This document shows positions 36,280-48,337 of a stretch of 64,000 bases of DNA, piece after piece (the stretch's first letter is position 1; every line of letters begins with the position of its first letter). The stretch covers positions 156,364,001 through 156,428,000 of the forward strand of contig JBITNC010000001.1 in assembly GCA_050084985.1 (NCBI GenBank), given 5' to 3'. Both the position numbers and the translations under genes were made by a program. A model generated the notes under the pieces. It had not been told where the DNA came from and ran no database searches. It saw only the letters and a program-made list of their open reading frames with translations. Origin of the DNA: Nageia nagi. Lineage: Eukaryota > Pinophyta.

Positions 36280-36980
36280 TTGTTTTTGTCATTACCACAG
36301 TTGCAATCTCTAGATTTTTGCCTACAAATAGCAAGATTTTAGATACCCATACCTTACCCAAGGGCTGGCCATCATCCTTCAACACCTTCCACCAAGTCAA
36401 CCCATTAAAACCTTGAAAAATAGCCATTCAAAAAGATCTTCCACCCCCCTTTTATCTCCCATGTTTCCGGAGCCTTTTTAAGTTCTGCGCAGGGTAGCCA
36501 TTCGCTCTTCTGGTCTTCTTCAAATATTCATCCCTATTCCTCTCCATCCAAGTCAACTTTTGCTAAATTTCGATTCCCCCTCATTATAATCCAACCCTTT
36601 TCTTCGACTATTCTATCTCCTTCCACGTCAAGAGGAGCAAAAATCGATCCAGATGCACTTCAAACCCTAAATAAAGAACTGTTATCAGTTACATCATCTT
36701 CCAAAATAGGGTCTTATTTATCATTCTCCTCTATCTCTTTCGCTCTCCTGTCGATTTACGCCCGCCCTGTGGCCAATGGGGGCTCCCGTGATCGTATTCT
36801 GCAGGCGCCATAAAACGGAAAATGACAGCCATTAAAGGCCAGAGGAGTACAAAGACGAAGAATGGCGGTTAATGCATATAGGCCATATGGATCTCCATTA
36901 CTATTCCCATGTTGTTTGGTGCCTATATTTGTCTCTGGAAGACCAGGCTTTGTATTTTAGCCCATTAAAGCCAAGGGTTT
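36280..36980 (+). promoter_or_regulatory. GC-richer island with promoter-like motifs
   Basis: This segment stands out by its higher GC and CpG content, pyrimidine-rich runs and lack of repeats. It contains a telo-box AAACCCTAA (36662-36670), a CCAAT box inside GGCCAATGGGGG (near 36769), and a site-II-like AGCCCATT (near 36959). In plants these are typical of promoters and 5' leaders of translation and organelle-biogenesis genes. Only very short ORFs follow (a 19-codon frame from the ATG near 36777). I see no exon. It may be the orphaned promoter or leader of a host gene; orientation is not certain. Confidence 0.35.
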
Positions 36981-38486
36981 TGAACCAGACGATTGGATGG
37001 AGGTAAACCAATCATTGGCAACAATTCTAAATTTGGATTTGTGATTTGATTGTGTAAATTATAGATAAGTTATAAAATTGTATTATTTCAACTATATTTT
37101 TTAAATTTAATTGAAAAATCCCATATTTTGTTGATCAAAGATCGTAGTAAAGAGCATTAAAATATTTTATGTGTCTAATTAAATTTTGTATTTATGAGAA
37201 ATCAGTGCAATAATTTAGATTACTTTTGAAATCATTATGGTGATGAAGGAAAATGCTATAATAATTTTTTTTGTGGTAGTAGCAATTTTCACTCTAAAAT
37301 ATATCTATTTCTAATTCATTGCCATACGCTTGGATCCAATTTTACATTTGTACTTGTATTGAATTAAAAAAATTTATAAATAAATGCTATGTAATGGTCT
37401 AATATAGTTGTACGTCTCATAGATCAATTGGTCTTCAGTTGACGTTAATATAAGTTACCTTTACCTTTATTTATGTTTAATCATTTTATTGAGTTATTTT
37501 TTAGAATATTGGTTTTGTTGCCTTAGTTTTATCATATTGTTTTTATAAAATAAACTTTAGGGATTAGTGAATCATAGAGGGTATTGATTTCATTTGATGT
37601 AATTAATATTTGTAATTAAGAGTAAATTGTATTACAAGTTCTTTACCACATAGAAAGATGAATCCACACTCTTGGATCGTAATAAGATTCGTTGTGTGAT
37701 GGTAGCAATAACATTATTATCAAAACCTTTTGTCTATATATCAACTCTTTTGTAGTGTTCTCTATTATTACCAAGGTTTAGTAAGGATTCTCATTGCATA
37801 AATTATGATTAAATCCATTATCAATCATGATGTTTTTCCTTATCCTTGAATCAACATATGCTTTTACGAAGAGTGAAGATGTGTCAATGTCATCAAGAAT
37901 CACATATTTATGAAATATAATATGTATATCATTAGTAAGTAAAGAATCAATTCTTCTTCGGTAATTCAAAAAACTAATTAATAGTTCTCATTATTCTTTG
38001 AATATAGTAACTCCTTGGTGATGCCATTATTTGAAATGGCATCATATGAATAGGAGCACATGTTTCACTTATTATCATCATTAAAAAATTATATATTGAT
38101 TGCTTATTACAATATTTAGATATTTTGCACTCTTAAAGTGGCTTTGGAGATTCTAACCTCTTGAAGTGGCTATCATCTTTGGATTTTTATTGGTCGATAT
38201 TATGGATTTGACTATTAAGAATTATTTTTCAACTAGCATTCCATGGTAATATTTTTTTGTTGGTAAGTGGGGTACTTGATATTATTTAGGACCTAACATG
38301 CATAATTCATAATTATCATTATATTTTGTTACATCATTATTGCACATTAATATCACCCATGATGCCACAAAAACACCAACATCATCATTATAAGGAATCA
38401 TTAAGATTTAAACCTTGGTTGGTGTCTAAATATCCTAATTACCCAATTGATCAACTAAGATCCCATTGGCTTCCACAATACTTTAT
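36981..38486. other. Spacer, nothing recognised
   Basis: AT-rich DNA. The short minus ORF 37969-37778 shows no family motif. Confidence 0.4.
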
Positions 38487-38503
38487 AAAGTGAAACCAAT
38501 ATT
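38487..38503. repeat. SINE target-site duplication (left), 17 bp
   Basis: AAAGTGAAACCAATATT is identical to 38724-38740 and flanks the tRNA-derived element. Confidence 0.92.
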
Positions 38504-38723
38504 TTGTTATTGTTAAATCCTTGGATTCACTCCTTGGCTGAGCCACCTTCGAGACACAGTACATGAGAACCACCTCCATTGCGTGATACATGAGAACCAC
38601 CTTCAAAACTGGTACATGAGAACAACTTTATCATGACATCCTAGCAGACTTTGGGGAATCGAACTCGTGACCTCCCATCCTTCAGCAATGAGTTTTAGCC
38701 ACTTGCTCTAAGGCACTAAGCCC
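38504..38723 (-). mobile_element. tRNA-derived SINE (about 220 bp)
   Basis: On the minus strand it starts GGGCTTAGTGCC. It has an RNA polymerase III A box TAGAGCAAGTGG (38710-38699) and, about 35 bp on, a B box GAGTTCGATTCC (38666-38655), both in tRNA-like spacing. The tRNA-like head is followed by a body with three copies of a roughly 30-bp unit containing GTTCTCATGTA, and a tail ending AACAATAACAA. Perfect 17-bp direct repeats flank it, the mark of LINE-assisted retroposition. SINEs encode no protein. I cannot name the family. A true tRNA gene is excluded: the acceptor stem does not close and the A-B box unit is part of a longer inserted block. Confidence 0.85.
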
Positions 38724-38740
38724 AAAGTGAAACCAATATT
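38724..38740. repeat. SINE target-site duplication (right), 17 bp
   Basis: AAAGTGAAACCAATATT is identical to 38487-38503. Confidence 0.92.
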
Positions 38741-40249
38741 ACATTGTGATATTATTCTTCAATTTATTTTTTTGATATAATTTTAATTTTATTACATTAT
38801 TTTATTGGAGGTTCATTACAAGTAATACAAAAATATGATTTTTACTATCACAAAAATATTGATAGTTTTTCCTTTTGGAGACATATATAAAACATTAATA
38901 TCCTACTCATCATTACAAATATCTCAATTAAAATTGGGTGGATGATTGAAAAAAAATATTCAAAAAACTATATGCAAAAGTTTAGGTGAATTTGACCTAT
39001 ATTCATTGAGTTTTGAAGTTTATAACAAAATAGCCTTCAAAGTAAAAAAATAGTGAATTATTTTACGATGTTTGGAAAAGACTAGTGATAATATAAGGGG
39101 AAAAATAAACCAATGTGGTATTATGTGCTTAGAGATGGAATGTTTATTATATTTTTAATATTTGAACAATGATGTTTGGTAATGGTTCCAATTCAAGCTG
39201 AAGAAAATGGATTATGAACCAACATGGAGGGAGTTTATAAATATGCTTATTAAGAAGTATAACTAAATAATATTGATGTTGGAGAAATATGGTATGATTT
39301 TAATTCCAATTTTCATTTTAGGATTATTATGATTTTTTAAAAAGACCTGCAAATATATTCTTTAAAATTTCCTAAAGAATTCATGAAGTATAAACCCTCA
39401 AAATATATTGAAAACACTATGATGTAGCTGAGTAGGTGGGGCTATCAAGAGAAAAAAATGTTAAGAGAATTTGTATTCATCATCACACTAAAGTATGTGA
39501 GGGATATTATTATAAAGGAAAAAATATTTTCTTTTTTATCAATATGCTTTCAAGATCCATTCAATCCTAAAGAATTATTCTTCATTCCATCATCCTACCT
39601 AAATTTTATACATATCCCCTATTAGCTCTTACAATATTCCACATTATCGTGCTTTTGAATATAATTTATCATATGATATCAATAACTCTTGGCTCAAAGA
39701 TATACCCTCTCTTAGATCTCAAAAACTCCTCAATGTAACTTGCAAGTAAAGGCATTCATTAAGATTGATACTCAAAAGCCACTTCTCTCCTATAGTTAAG
39801 CCTAAATATCAAGTGACTTCCTCCCTCTCATATTTTAAATAGGAACTTTACCTTCTTCTCTAAGAGATAACTATAAAATGATTATGAAGGGAATATACTT
39901 GGCTTACCTTAAGATAACTTGGATTTAATTGAAAAAATCATTTTCACCAAGTCTCTTACATTATTTTCAGGTTTACATGAAATTGAAGAATGGTGTTATT
40001 TCCATCCCTAACTACATCAAACTACACATATCACATGGACTCATATACTCTCTTGGTCAATTAAGGCCCAAGGGTTTTCTCACACCAAATTTGTATCGAT
40101 ACATATCACCATATTATTAAATACCAACTTATATGTAAGCTATGTAATATGGAACCATAAATTGAAGAGCATTTCATATTCATTTACCCCATCTAGTATT
40201 AAATTTGAGTTTGATATCATTACATATTCAGAGGTAACATACTTTAAAA
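38741..40249. other. Spacer, nothing recognised
   Basis: AT-rich DNA with no supported ORF, repeat or RNA gene. Confidence 0.4.
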
Positions 40250-41091
40250 TTATGGATGAATTATGAAGATCATAAAAGCATTACACTTTATATCAGAGAA
40301 TCCACCCACCCTAGAGAGAAAATAATTGTTGGTAGATCCAGTAACATAATGCGTTCCAAATGTATTCATCTTTTTTTTCAACTGTAAGAAGCTACAAGTT
40401 AAAATTATAACTTGATTTGTGAAGACTCTGGAAGGACTACTCATCAACGCATTACTACTAAAACCACTAGATTTACTCTTTTTAGTTGTACCATTATGAG
40501 CTTCTTTTGGACCTTGAATGTTAGGGGAGCCCCTTGACTCCATATATGTAATCTTCTTAACTTCTATCAAACCTATTAGATTTGATAATTTGAAGTCCAC
40601 TCCTAGGCTGCCATCCTCTTTTTTCCTTATGCACTTATCTATATTACATATTGGAGTCACATTAGGTTCTCCTCTACTCTTCTTATATGTATTTTTTATA
40701 GTCCCATTAATCATTATTTTGGTCACTTGTAGATATTAATATCAGATTTTAAACTATCGATATGAAGGAATGGGATGATTAAATACATAAAAAAATTATG
40801 AAATAAAAGCAAAATCAAGAGGTTCATGATTCATAAGAAAGATTCAAGGAAAACAGATGGAGCATAGGAGCAAGAGTACAAGCAATTAGAGCTTGAATGA
40901 TATTGAGGGGGTTGATAAAGATTATGTAAAGTAAAATAATGACCCAAATGGATGCTTGTGATCAGCCTCTCATAGGAAGAAGAGACTTGTGAACTACTCG
41001 ATAGTTTCATTTTGAGAGAGGAGTCATTTTTAGAAAGGATTTTACTATATAATGAAGGAAGCATATTTAGAAGAGCATTGTAGGGAACCAT
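40250..41091 (-). other. Two unrecognised minus-strand ORFs (158 and 86 codons)
   Basis: Frame 40726-40250 encodes 158 residues, polar and basic at the N-terminal end (GTIKNTYKKSRGEP), with RKKEDGSLGVDFKLSN and SRGSPNIQGPKEAHNGTTKK. Frame 41091-40831 encodes 86 residues rich in serine (SSSSQVSSSYE). Outside the elements, the first is the longest ORF in the window. Neither shows a motif I recognise, and no promoter or polyadenylation signal was identified. They may be pieces of a decayed gene or chance. Confidence 0.25.
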
Positions 41092-43011
41092 ATTCGGGAA
41101 GTTCTCAATTAAGATCCATTATGAGAAAACTTTTTTAGAAAGGGAACTTCAAGTATGAGAGATAAGGATTGCTAGGAGGCAAAAAAAGAATATGAGAAGG
41201 AACATCCATTTTTGTGGAAGCATAATCATACCTTTTGCTTTAGTTTGGCCATTTAGATTCTCCTATGAGTGGGAGGATTCTATCTATTGGGATCGATGAC
41301 CATTGTTGGAGGTTTCTTTTCTCTTCTAAGAGTTGTTGGACCCTATTGGTAGTTGTAGGCTTGTTTTCCAATTTTTATGCAAGATTTATATGGATGCTTA
41401 TTGGTTTATGCTCATGGAAGTGAATAAATTTGTTACTCAAAATAAGATATTATAGCATATCAAGGATATGGTTTCACACTAGTGTGATCTTTCTTGTGTA
41501 AGACTTCATATTTTTCCTTGAAGTTTGGATGAGGTTTTTTGGGTGAAGCCTTATACAACTAGTAGAAGAGAAAGTATATGACAGGATGTGGTCTAATGGA
41601 GGAAATGACATGCCTTCTTTGGTTCTTCTAAGGTTTCTTAGTAAGCTTTGATAGCGGACTTATGGACCTTTCAAGAGAAGAAAAGTTAAAGGGAACCCAC
41701 TTTTAGATTTGGGCTTAATGAGGGAAAATTATAATGTTCTCATTCTTGTTAGTTCTAGATCCTCTATTTTACCTCCATAATATATTAAATAAGTGCATAT
41801 GTGAGGGTTTTCCAAAAGGCATCTTGAAAAGAGGTTTAGAAGGGTAATATGGAGTTTAGAGGTGTAATATGATGGAGAAAATTTGTATAGTCTGAAGGGC
41901 TCCTTTCTTCCCTTCTGAAACTTGTGAAGGTATCTTTGCAAGCTTGAATGCGATGGTTTTGGTGATTATAAAATGAAGTATGAAATTGGGCTTTGTTGCA
42001 TAGATGAAGATATTTTTAACACAACATGCTTGCATGGTGCTTGGAGGGCTAGACTTTTTTAGATAAATAGATTTTTTTATGTGAAAGAGCTCAGTTTTAC
42101 CTTATACATTCTTGAATCCTTGTATGGAAGGTTTTTTTGTAGAGTTTGGATAGAATGTAAAGTGTATTCTCTTATTAAAAGGATATGGTGAATTTTATGT
42201 GTTCTAATTAAGTTCCAAAAAGGGGTTATTGAAGGAGTGGTTAGTAATATCATGGAGCATACATAAAACATTTAGAAGAGGAAGTCCATCTCCTAAGACA
42301 ACAAGTAGGTAGGTTGGAATCTGCTATAAATTCAAGTTAATCTCAAGATAATTAGTTTGAATTTCAAATTTCCCTCCTCATAAACTTTGGTAGTCATATT
42401 AAGTAGAATACTTTTTGGTAAATATCAAGTATAGTTAGATTGAATGTTGATCACTTATTCTTTGGATGAATGTAAAGGTTGTGGATCCTTAAAATCCAAC
42501 CACTCCAATTTAATTAAAAAAAAAAAAAAGAATCAAGGAAAGGGAATACTACAATATAAGAATGAAGGTTCTCTCATGGGAAATGGAAGATCCACAAATA
42601 AATATAATAGATATTATAAATAAACTAAGTACGATGCTTTCAATTTTTATTTTGATACCACATGATGAGATATTATGTGTACCCAAAAAATGGCTAAGGA
42701 GGCTTGCAATTATTATGATAGCAAGGGAGATTTTAAAAAATAAGAGGAGGAATATTTAAAGCATTTTGATGGACCAAAAAAGCATATAGATTGAGAACCT
42801 ACTTGGATAGAACTCTAAATTATATCTTTGAAAAAATATGGAAAAGGGGATTTAGGCTTGCATAAATTTGGATATATTCAATAAATTAAAATATCGGATA
42901 AGGAAGAAAAAAGCATAATTAATGGGAAAAAATTGATAGTAAGAAAAGACTACAATATAATGTGTAACTACATTTCAAAAGAAACATTTGTTGAACTAAA
43001 AGGAAAAAGAA

Positions 43012-43014
<3 letters not shown>
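41092..43014. other. Spacer, nothing recognised
   Basis: Short ORFs only (41941-41729 and 42271-42077 minus, 42562-42759 plus); none has a family motif. Confidence 0.4.

Positions 43015-43069
<55 letters not shown>
43015..43069. repeat. (AG)n microsatellite, 27 repeats
   Basis: An uninterrupted AG dinucleotide run of 55 bases. The plus-strand ORF across it (an RE-repeat peptide) is an artefact of the run. Confidence 0.98.
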
Positions 43070-43073
<4 letters not shown>

Positions 43074-43149
43074 CAATCATGTTCTTCAAAAATTTCATCA
43101 TTTTTATATTACATCTTGCATCTTATATTAAGAATGACACAAATGTTGG

Positions 43150-43526
43150 GAAGGCATGTTTACTAAGTATCATTTTAATTCCCATGTACATAGTTCATCA
43201 TTTAAACTTGATGATTATTATGATAAATTAGAGAATTCCATGTCTCATGCACTTGAAAATAATTATTTGATTTATGTATAGAAATTAGTTAATAAGATTA
43301 GTAAATAGTCACATATTTCATCTCATATTTAGAAGAATGGTGATATAAATGGTTGAAAGGTATGTCTTATTAAGTACCATTATAATTCCCATGTACATAG
43401 TTTATCATTTAAACATGATGCACCATTATGGTAAATCAAAGTATTTCATGTCTCATGCACTTAAAAATAACTCTTTGATTTACATAGAGAATTCAATTAA
43501 AGAGACTAGTAGATATTCATAATGGA
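43150..43526. repeat. Tandem duplication, period 207 bp
   Basis: Two diverged copies (about 43150-43320 and 43357-43526) share CCCATGTACATAG (43181 and 43388), CATGTCTCATGCACTT and TTTGATTTA in the same order and spacing. No coding function is seen. Confidence 0.8.
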
Positions 43527-44090
43527 CTACTACTTTAATTGGTACAAAAATAAAGATTATTCTTGAGGTATATTTTTATACAAATTCTTCTAATGATTCA
43601 ATTTATTCTTATCTCATTGTTGAGCATTATGTGAGAATTATTTATTACATCCATTGGTTGATGGTCAATCCTCTTTCTATTTTGATTCAATTATTTCTTT
43701 AAATGATGTTGGTTGTGAGGATACTGGTGATATGATCTTTGGTAAGAAATATCCTTTCCATAGTTGAAAATACAAATTCATTGGTTCTATCTTTTTAACA
43801 TGATATTTCTTCTTATTTTGATAATAAAAAGCTCTTTCATGTATAATATATTGTGTTCTCTACTATTATGAGAAGCTCACTTATTGAGGAATATGGTAGA
43901 AGATATAGTATTATGATTCATAAGACTATTTATGCATATTAATGGATACCATTAATGATTTTTTAGAGAAATAATGTAAAACTCTTTATCTTAATTACAT
44001 GGGAGAATGAGATTAACATGTATGTGTTTTTTATGAAAACATTACAGTTAACAACTATTTTGGATCTTTTATTCATTTTAGGAAAGGTGT

Positions 44091-44688
44091 TGATACCTAA
44101 TTTAGATACATTTTATCCGAAATTAGTTATCATAAAGGCTTAATTAATAATATAATTTATTTTATCATTTTATTATTATATCTTTTATTTGGCCAATATA
44201 AGTGCTCTCCTCATGATTATTTCTCTTTTTTATTCAAGGACCCTAGCATTGACATTAGACTCCATGTAGACATTGTGGTCGTTCTCTTACCTATAAAAAG
44301 GAAATAAGTATCCATGAGGAGACTGTCATATTTTTATCTTGATAATAACACTTAAAAAAATAAGCTAAGGTATCTTTTCACATTACTTATTGAGATTGAG
44401 ATCAAGTTATCACATGAGCTCTTATCATTCATGTTCAACACACTTATATGATAGACTAGGTTGTTTACTTTACTATATTATTATGTACCTTAGTTATGAG
44501 GATTAATTTGTAGAGAGAGTAGAATCGATGTTATCTAAGGTGTTAATTCCAACCTAAGCATTTGTGTTATCCTTGGTGTTTATGTTGATTTTTTATATTT
44601 GATTAATTATTGGGTTCTACAACCCAAGTCCTACTTTAGTGATAAATTTATATTTATGCATATAATCAATTATCTAGGAAAGGTGACA
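44091..44688 (+). repeat. Element D 5' LTR (598 bp)
   Basis: Homologous with 47798-48337 through the block TTAGTTATCATAA, the TATA-like region near 44292 and the end block near 44650-44688. Heavily diverged. Confidence 0.75.
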
Positions 44689-44985
44689 AGTGTACACACT
44701 CTTTTATTTTTCTCTCTCATAGGTTCATTAAATTATGTATTATTATATCAAGTTCATTTGTATGTTATTACTCTAGTTATTATTATTGTCATCTATGTTA
44801 TCAATATTCTATAAGATCAACACAAGAGATAAAAATCATAGTACAAATAGTCCTATTTAAGTAGATCTTCTTAATTAAAAATTAACCTATTAATAAAATT
44901 AGGGTTAATTTAAACATATGCATATTTGTGACCCTAATGCTTCTTTTCTTTACAAATCTTAAATTAACGTTGATAAGGTTTCAAA

Positions 44986-46431
44986 ATGATGAATATTTTT
45001 AAGAGAATAGTAAGGATATATTCTCCTAAACTATTTTATGCTCATGAGGATGAAAATGCAAATGTATTTTGTGAGAAAACTAACAATGAATGAAACCCTT
45101 CTACCCCAAATAAAATAAAGTATAATAAAAAGAAGGTTGATCCTAACAAGCAAAGAAGACAATGTCAAAGGATTAAAAAGATGCATCAATAAGCTAATTA
45201 CAAGTTTTATGAACCAATTGAAAAAGGGTATTATCATGGGGGTATAGATGATGCTCCATATGATGATAGAAGTTATATAGTAAGTTCTACAATATCAATA
45301 AGACACTTGGTAGACAAAGATGTTAAAACTGATGGAGAATCCTTAGAAGAAGGATTTCAAACTCTAAGAAATTAGATGATGGTATAGTTTTCCCAATCAA
45401 CTAAGATTGATCTTATGTAATTCCTAAAAGAAAATGAGGAAGTACTAAGAGAACTTATTAATAAATAGAAGCATAAAATTCTTACTATTTTCAAGAGGCT
45501 CCATGTAGAAGAAATATTATATATGATTGAAGTATGTGAAATTGATCCTGAAGTTACCAATCAAAGGAGAATATGGAATGAGGCATTACCCTTTCATCAA
45601 GTTCAAATAAGTAAAACCCTTGATATGATGACTATGATCCCTTATTTATAAAAAATCATATTCTTCCAAGGGGTAACTAATTCTCCATAAATGATTGAGC
45701 CATTTAGTCAACAGGTTCCTAGCATGAATGCCACCATTAGAATTAACACCAAGTCTCATAAATAAAATCCACCAATGATTACCAAAAGAATAAATGATAC
45801 ATAAAAATGATAAATATAATAAAGTCAATCAAAACCAATAGATTGTAAAACCTAGTGTTGACATTAGGAATACAATGATATTAGAGAGATTTTATTAAGA
45901 AGAGAAAGAATAAGAACCTAATCATGATAGTATAGTAGATCAACAAGAAAATACACTAGAGATCATCATGTAAAATTATTTCCACTATTACTAAATGTTA
46001 ATGCTCTTTAATGGTTTAATAAATTTTTAAATGTAATCATTTAATATTTTGCTAAACTAATAAATATATTTCTTGAAAATTTTAGAATGCTTATTCCTAT
46101 AAACACCTCTTTTCGAGAGTTTTCACAAGTAATACAAAGAGAAGATCAATCTATTGAAGATTTCATCAAGTATTGGAGAAGGATAGAAAATTAGTTACCC
46201 ATTAGTGAAAAACATAAAATTAAAGCCTTCATCCAATCCTTGCATCAAAAGTACTGGGTAGCATTCTTTGATTATCATCATCTCCCATTAACATTCTTTG
46301 ATTATTATCATCTCCCATTAGATACTTTCTTATTTATGATCAAATATGGAGAATGAAAATGGAAAAAGAAAGATAGAAAAGATATATCTCCTTTAAGAAC
46401 ATCCCTTAAGAAAGAAGATAAAAATACATAA
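44986..46431 (+). pseudogene. Element D gag
   Basis: Starting at ATG 44986 (or 44989), one reading frame can be followed to the TAA at 46429-46431, interrupted by about ten in-frame stops but no obvious frameshift. The N-terminal part is basic and polar (NKIKYNKKKVDPNKQRRQ). The Gag core near 46084-46330 reads SFREFSQVIQREDQSIEDFI, KYWRRIEN and HKIKAFIQSLHQKYW. A further remnant at 46674-46720 (CNYHQQQKIKIIC) looks like a broken C-x2-H zinc knuckle. A 30-bp direct duplication (46261-46290, 46291-46320) lies inside the core. Confidence 0.7.
46261..46320. repeat. 30-bp tandem duplication within element D gag
   Basis: Two adjacent 30-bp copies differ at only two bases; each ends CATCTCCCATTA. 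Being a multiple of three, it keeps the frame. Confidence 0.9.
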
Positions 46432-47797
46432 AGGAAGAAGAAGGAAGACAAGTAAATAGTAGGAAATGTTTATCAAGTGTCAACTAAAAGAAAAAATAAA
46501 AATTAAATATAAGAAGAAAATCCATTACATCTAATACCACTCCAATTCATGATTATATAAATGATATGCTAAAAATCGTGATCAAGAAGAAGCTTATTAC
46601 TTTGCCTCCACCTCTTGATAGGAAAGCAAGTTATGAAAATGGAGTCCCTAAAGGTTTCATATTTGAACATGTTTGCAATTATCACCAACAACAAAAGATC
46701 AAAATTATTTGTAATTTTCAAAAAAAACTTCCTTGAAATGGTAGTGTGACATTACAACCAACATTATACCATATACAATGACAACATTCTAAGGACCTAA
46801 GTAAAAAACAATGTATGGAAAATAGAATTGATAGAAAGGAAGTCAATAATGCATTTATTTTGAATCTGGGAACACACAAAAATGTCACATCATGATCCTA
46901 AGGTATATCATCATTAACATTACACTCTTGATTCAAAATATAAGGGTATATGACTAAAGAAAAGACCTAATAAATGTCCAATAGGGATTTTTTCTTATCT
47001 CTAATCTTTATATTCATTATATACATTGATATACACATGAATATGCTCTCAAATGAATGTGAATGCATGTAATAATACAATAATAAAATGTGAAATATTA
47101 TGTATTTTCTAAATTTTTAAAGGTTAACTTTTAAGAATCCTTTATCAATTGGGATATTAACCACCAATTCCTTAATAATTTGTTATTGATTGTAATAATA
47201 GTTGCCAATATTTTTTTCCTTTGTTGGTTGGGTTTTTAATTAACCATCAATATCCATGATTGGGGCATGTTGTGCTTCTATGATGATTTTCCTTTTATGT
47301 CATATGGATTTCATAATTTATTATTATGAATGTTGTATATGTTGCAAAATACCTACATATATGTGAAGTGTCTATGAATGGTGTATTATGTTCTACCATG
47401 AAAACATGTTTTTATGAGTAGGGAATTGAGTGCTTCCATGATAATATAATTTTTATATGACCTATTATATTAATTTCATATTTTCTCTTAATAATGATAA
47501 ATTTGTACAAGATGATTTCATATTTCTCTTAATGATGATAAATATACATAAGATGATCATATTATATCAATTTCTTCTTTTCCCTTGCTAACAATATAAA
47601 ATGAACATGTATGATTTTTTGGAGATATTTTCTCATCACAAGTTATTTACACTTGATTGTCTTATCTCACTAAGTGACTCCTCCAATAATCAATCCAAAG
47701 AAGTGGAAAGATATACCATTAATTGTTTTTATGATCCAAAGCTTAGCTAATATCAAGAGAGTATTTTTTCATTAAACTTACAAAGGGGGTTAATTAT

Positions 47798-48337
47798 TGA
47801 CACCTAATTTTCATACCTTTTATCTGGAATTAGTTATCATAATAATACTTAATTAACAATATACTCTAGTTTATCATTATATCTTATATTATTATTTATT
47901 TGACCAACATAAGCACTCCCCTCATTATTATTTCTCTTTTTTATGTAAAGTTCCTAGTTTGATGTTGGACTTTAGGTGGAAATTGGGGTAGTTCTCTTAC
48001 TTATAAAAGGGAAGTAAGTATCGATGAGGAGACTATAGAATTGAGACTCAAATATATTTATCATATGAGCTTGTGTTATTCATGTTTGCACTTATATGTT
48101 ATATTAGGCTTATCGGTTTACTATAGTATTATGGATCTTGGTTGCAAGGACTAATATGCAAAGAGCATAGTATCAACTTTATCTAAGAAGTTAATACTTC
48201 CCTAGGAATTCATGATAGCCTTGATGTTCACAATAATATATTATATATGATTAATTATTGGATTCTACATCCTAAGGTCCTACTTCAGTGATAAGTTTAG
48301 GTCTATGTATATAATTGATCATCCATGTAAGGTGATA
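47798..48337 (+). repeat. Element D 3' LTR (540 bp)
   Basis: Starts TGACACCTAA and ends GGTGATA. It is homologous with 44091-44688 and preceded by a purine-rich AAAGGGGG tract (47782-47789). Confidence 0.75.

Larger units (their letters stand above)
44091..48337 (+). mobile_element. Element D: small gag-only LTR retrotransposon (4.2 kb)
   Basis: Two diverged direct repeats, 44091-44688 and 47798-48337, begin TGA(T/C)ACCTAA and end GGTGA(C/T)A. Each contains TATA-like TATAAAA(A)GG about 200 bp in. The flanks GGTGT (44086-44090) and GGTGA (48338-48342) match in four of five bases. AAAGGGGGTTAATTAT before the second repeat is a plausible polypurine tract. Inside are only a gag frame and a knuckle-like remnant; no protease, RT or integrase. 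It is therefore a non-autonomous derivative that would have needed enzymes from a related element. Confidence 0.75.

Noticed and set aside
38641-38723. A tRNA gene on the minus strand
   Set aside because: A and B boxes are present, but the arms do not close into a cloverleaf and the unit lies inside a 220-bp block flanked by 17-bp duplications, so it is a SINE head.
42933-43166. Plus-strand ORF with an Arg-Glu repeat
   Set aside because: Artefact of the (AG)27 microsatellite.
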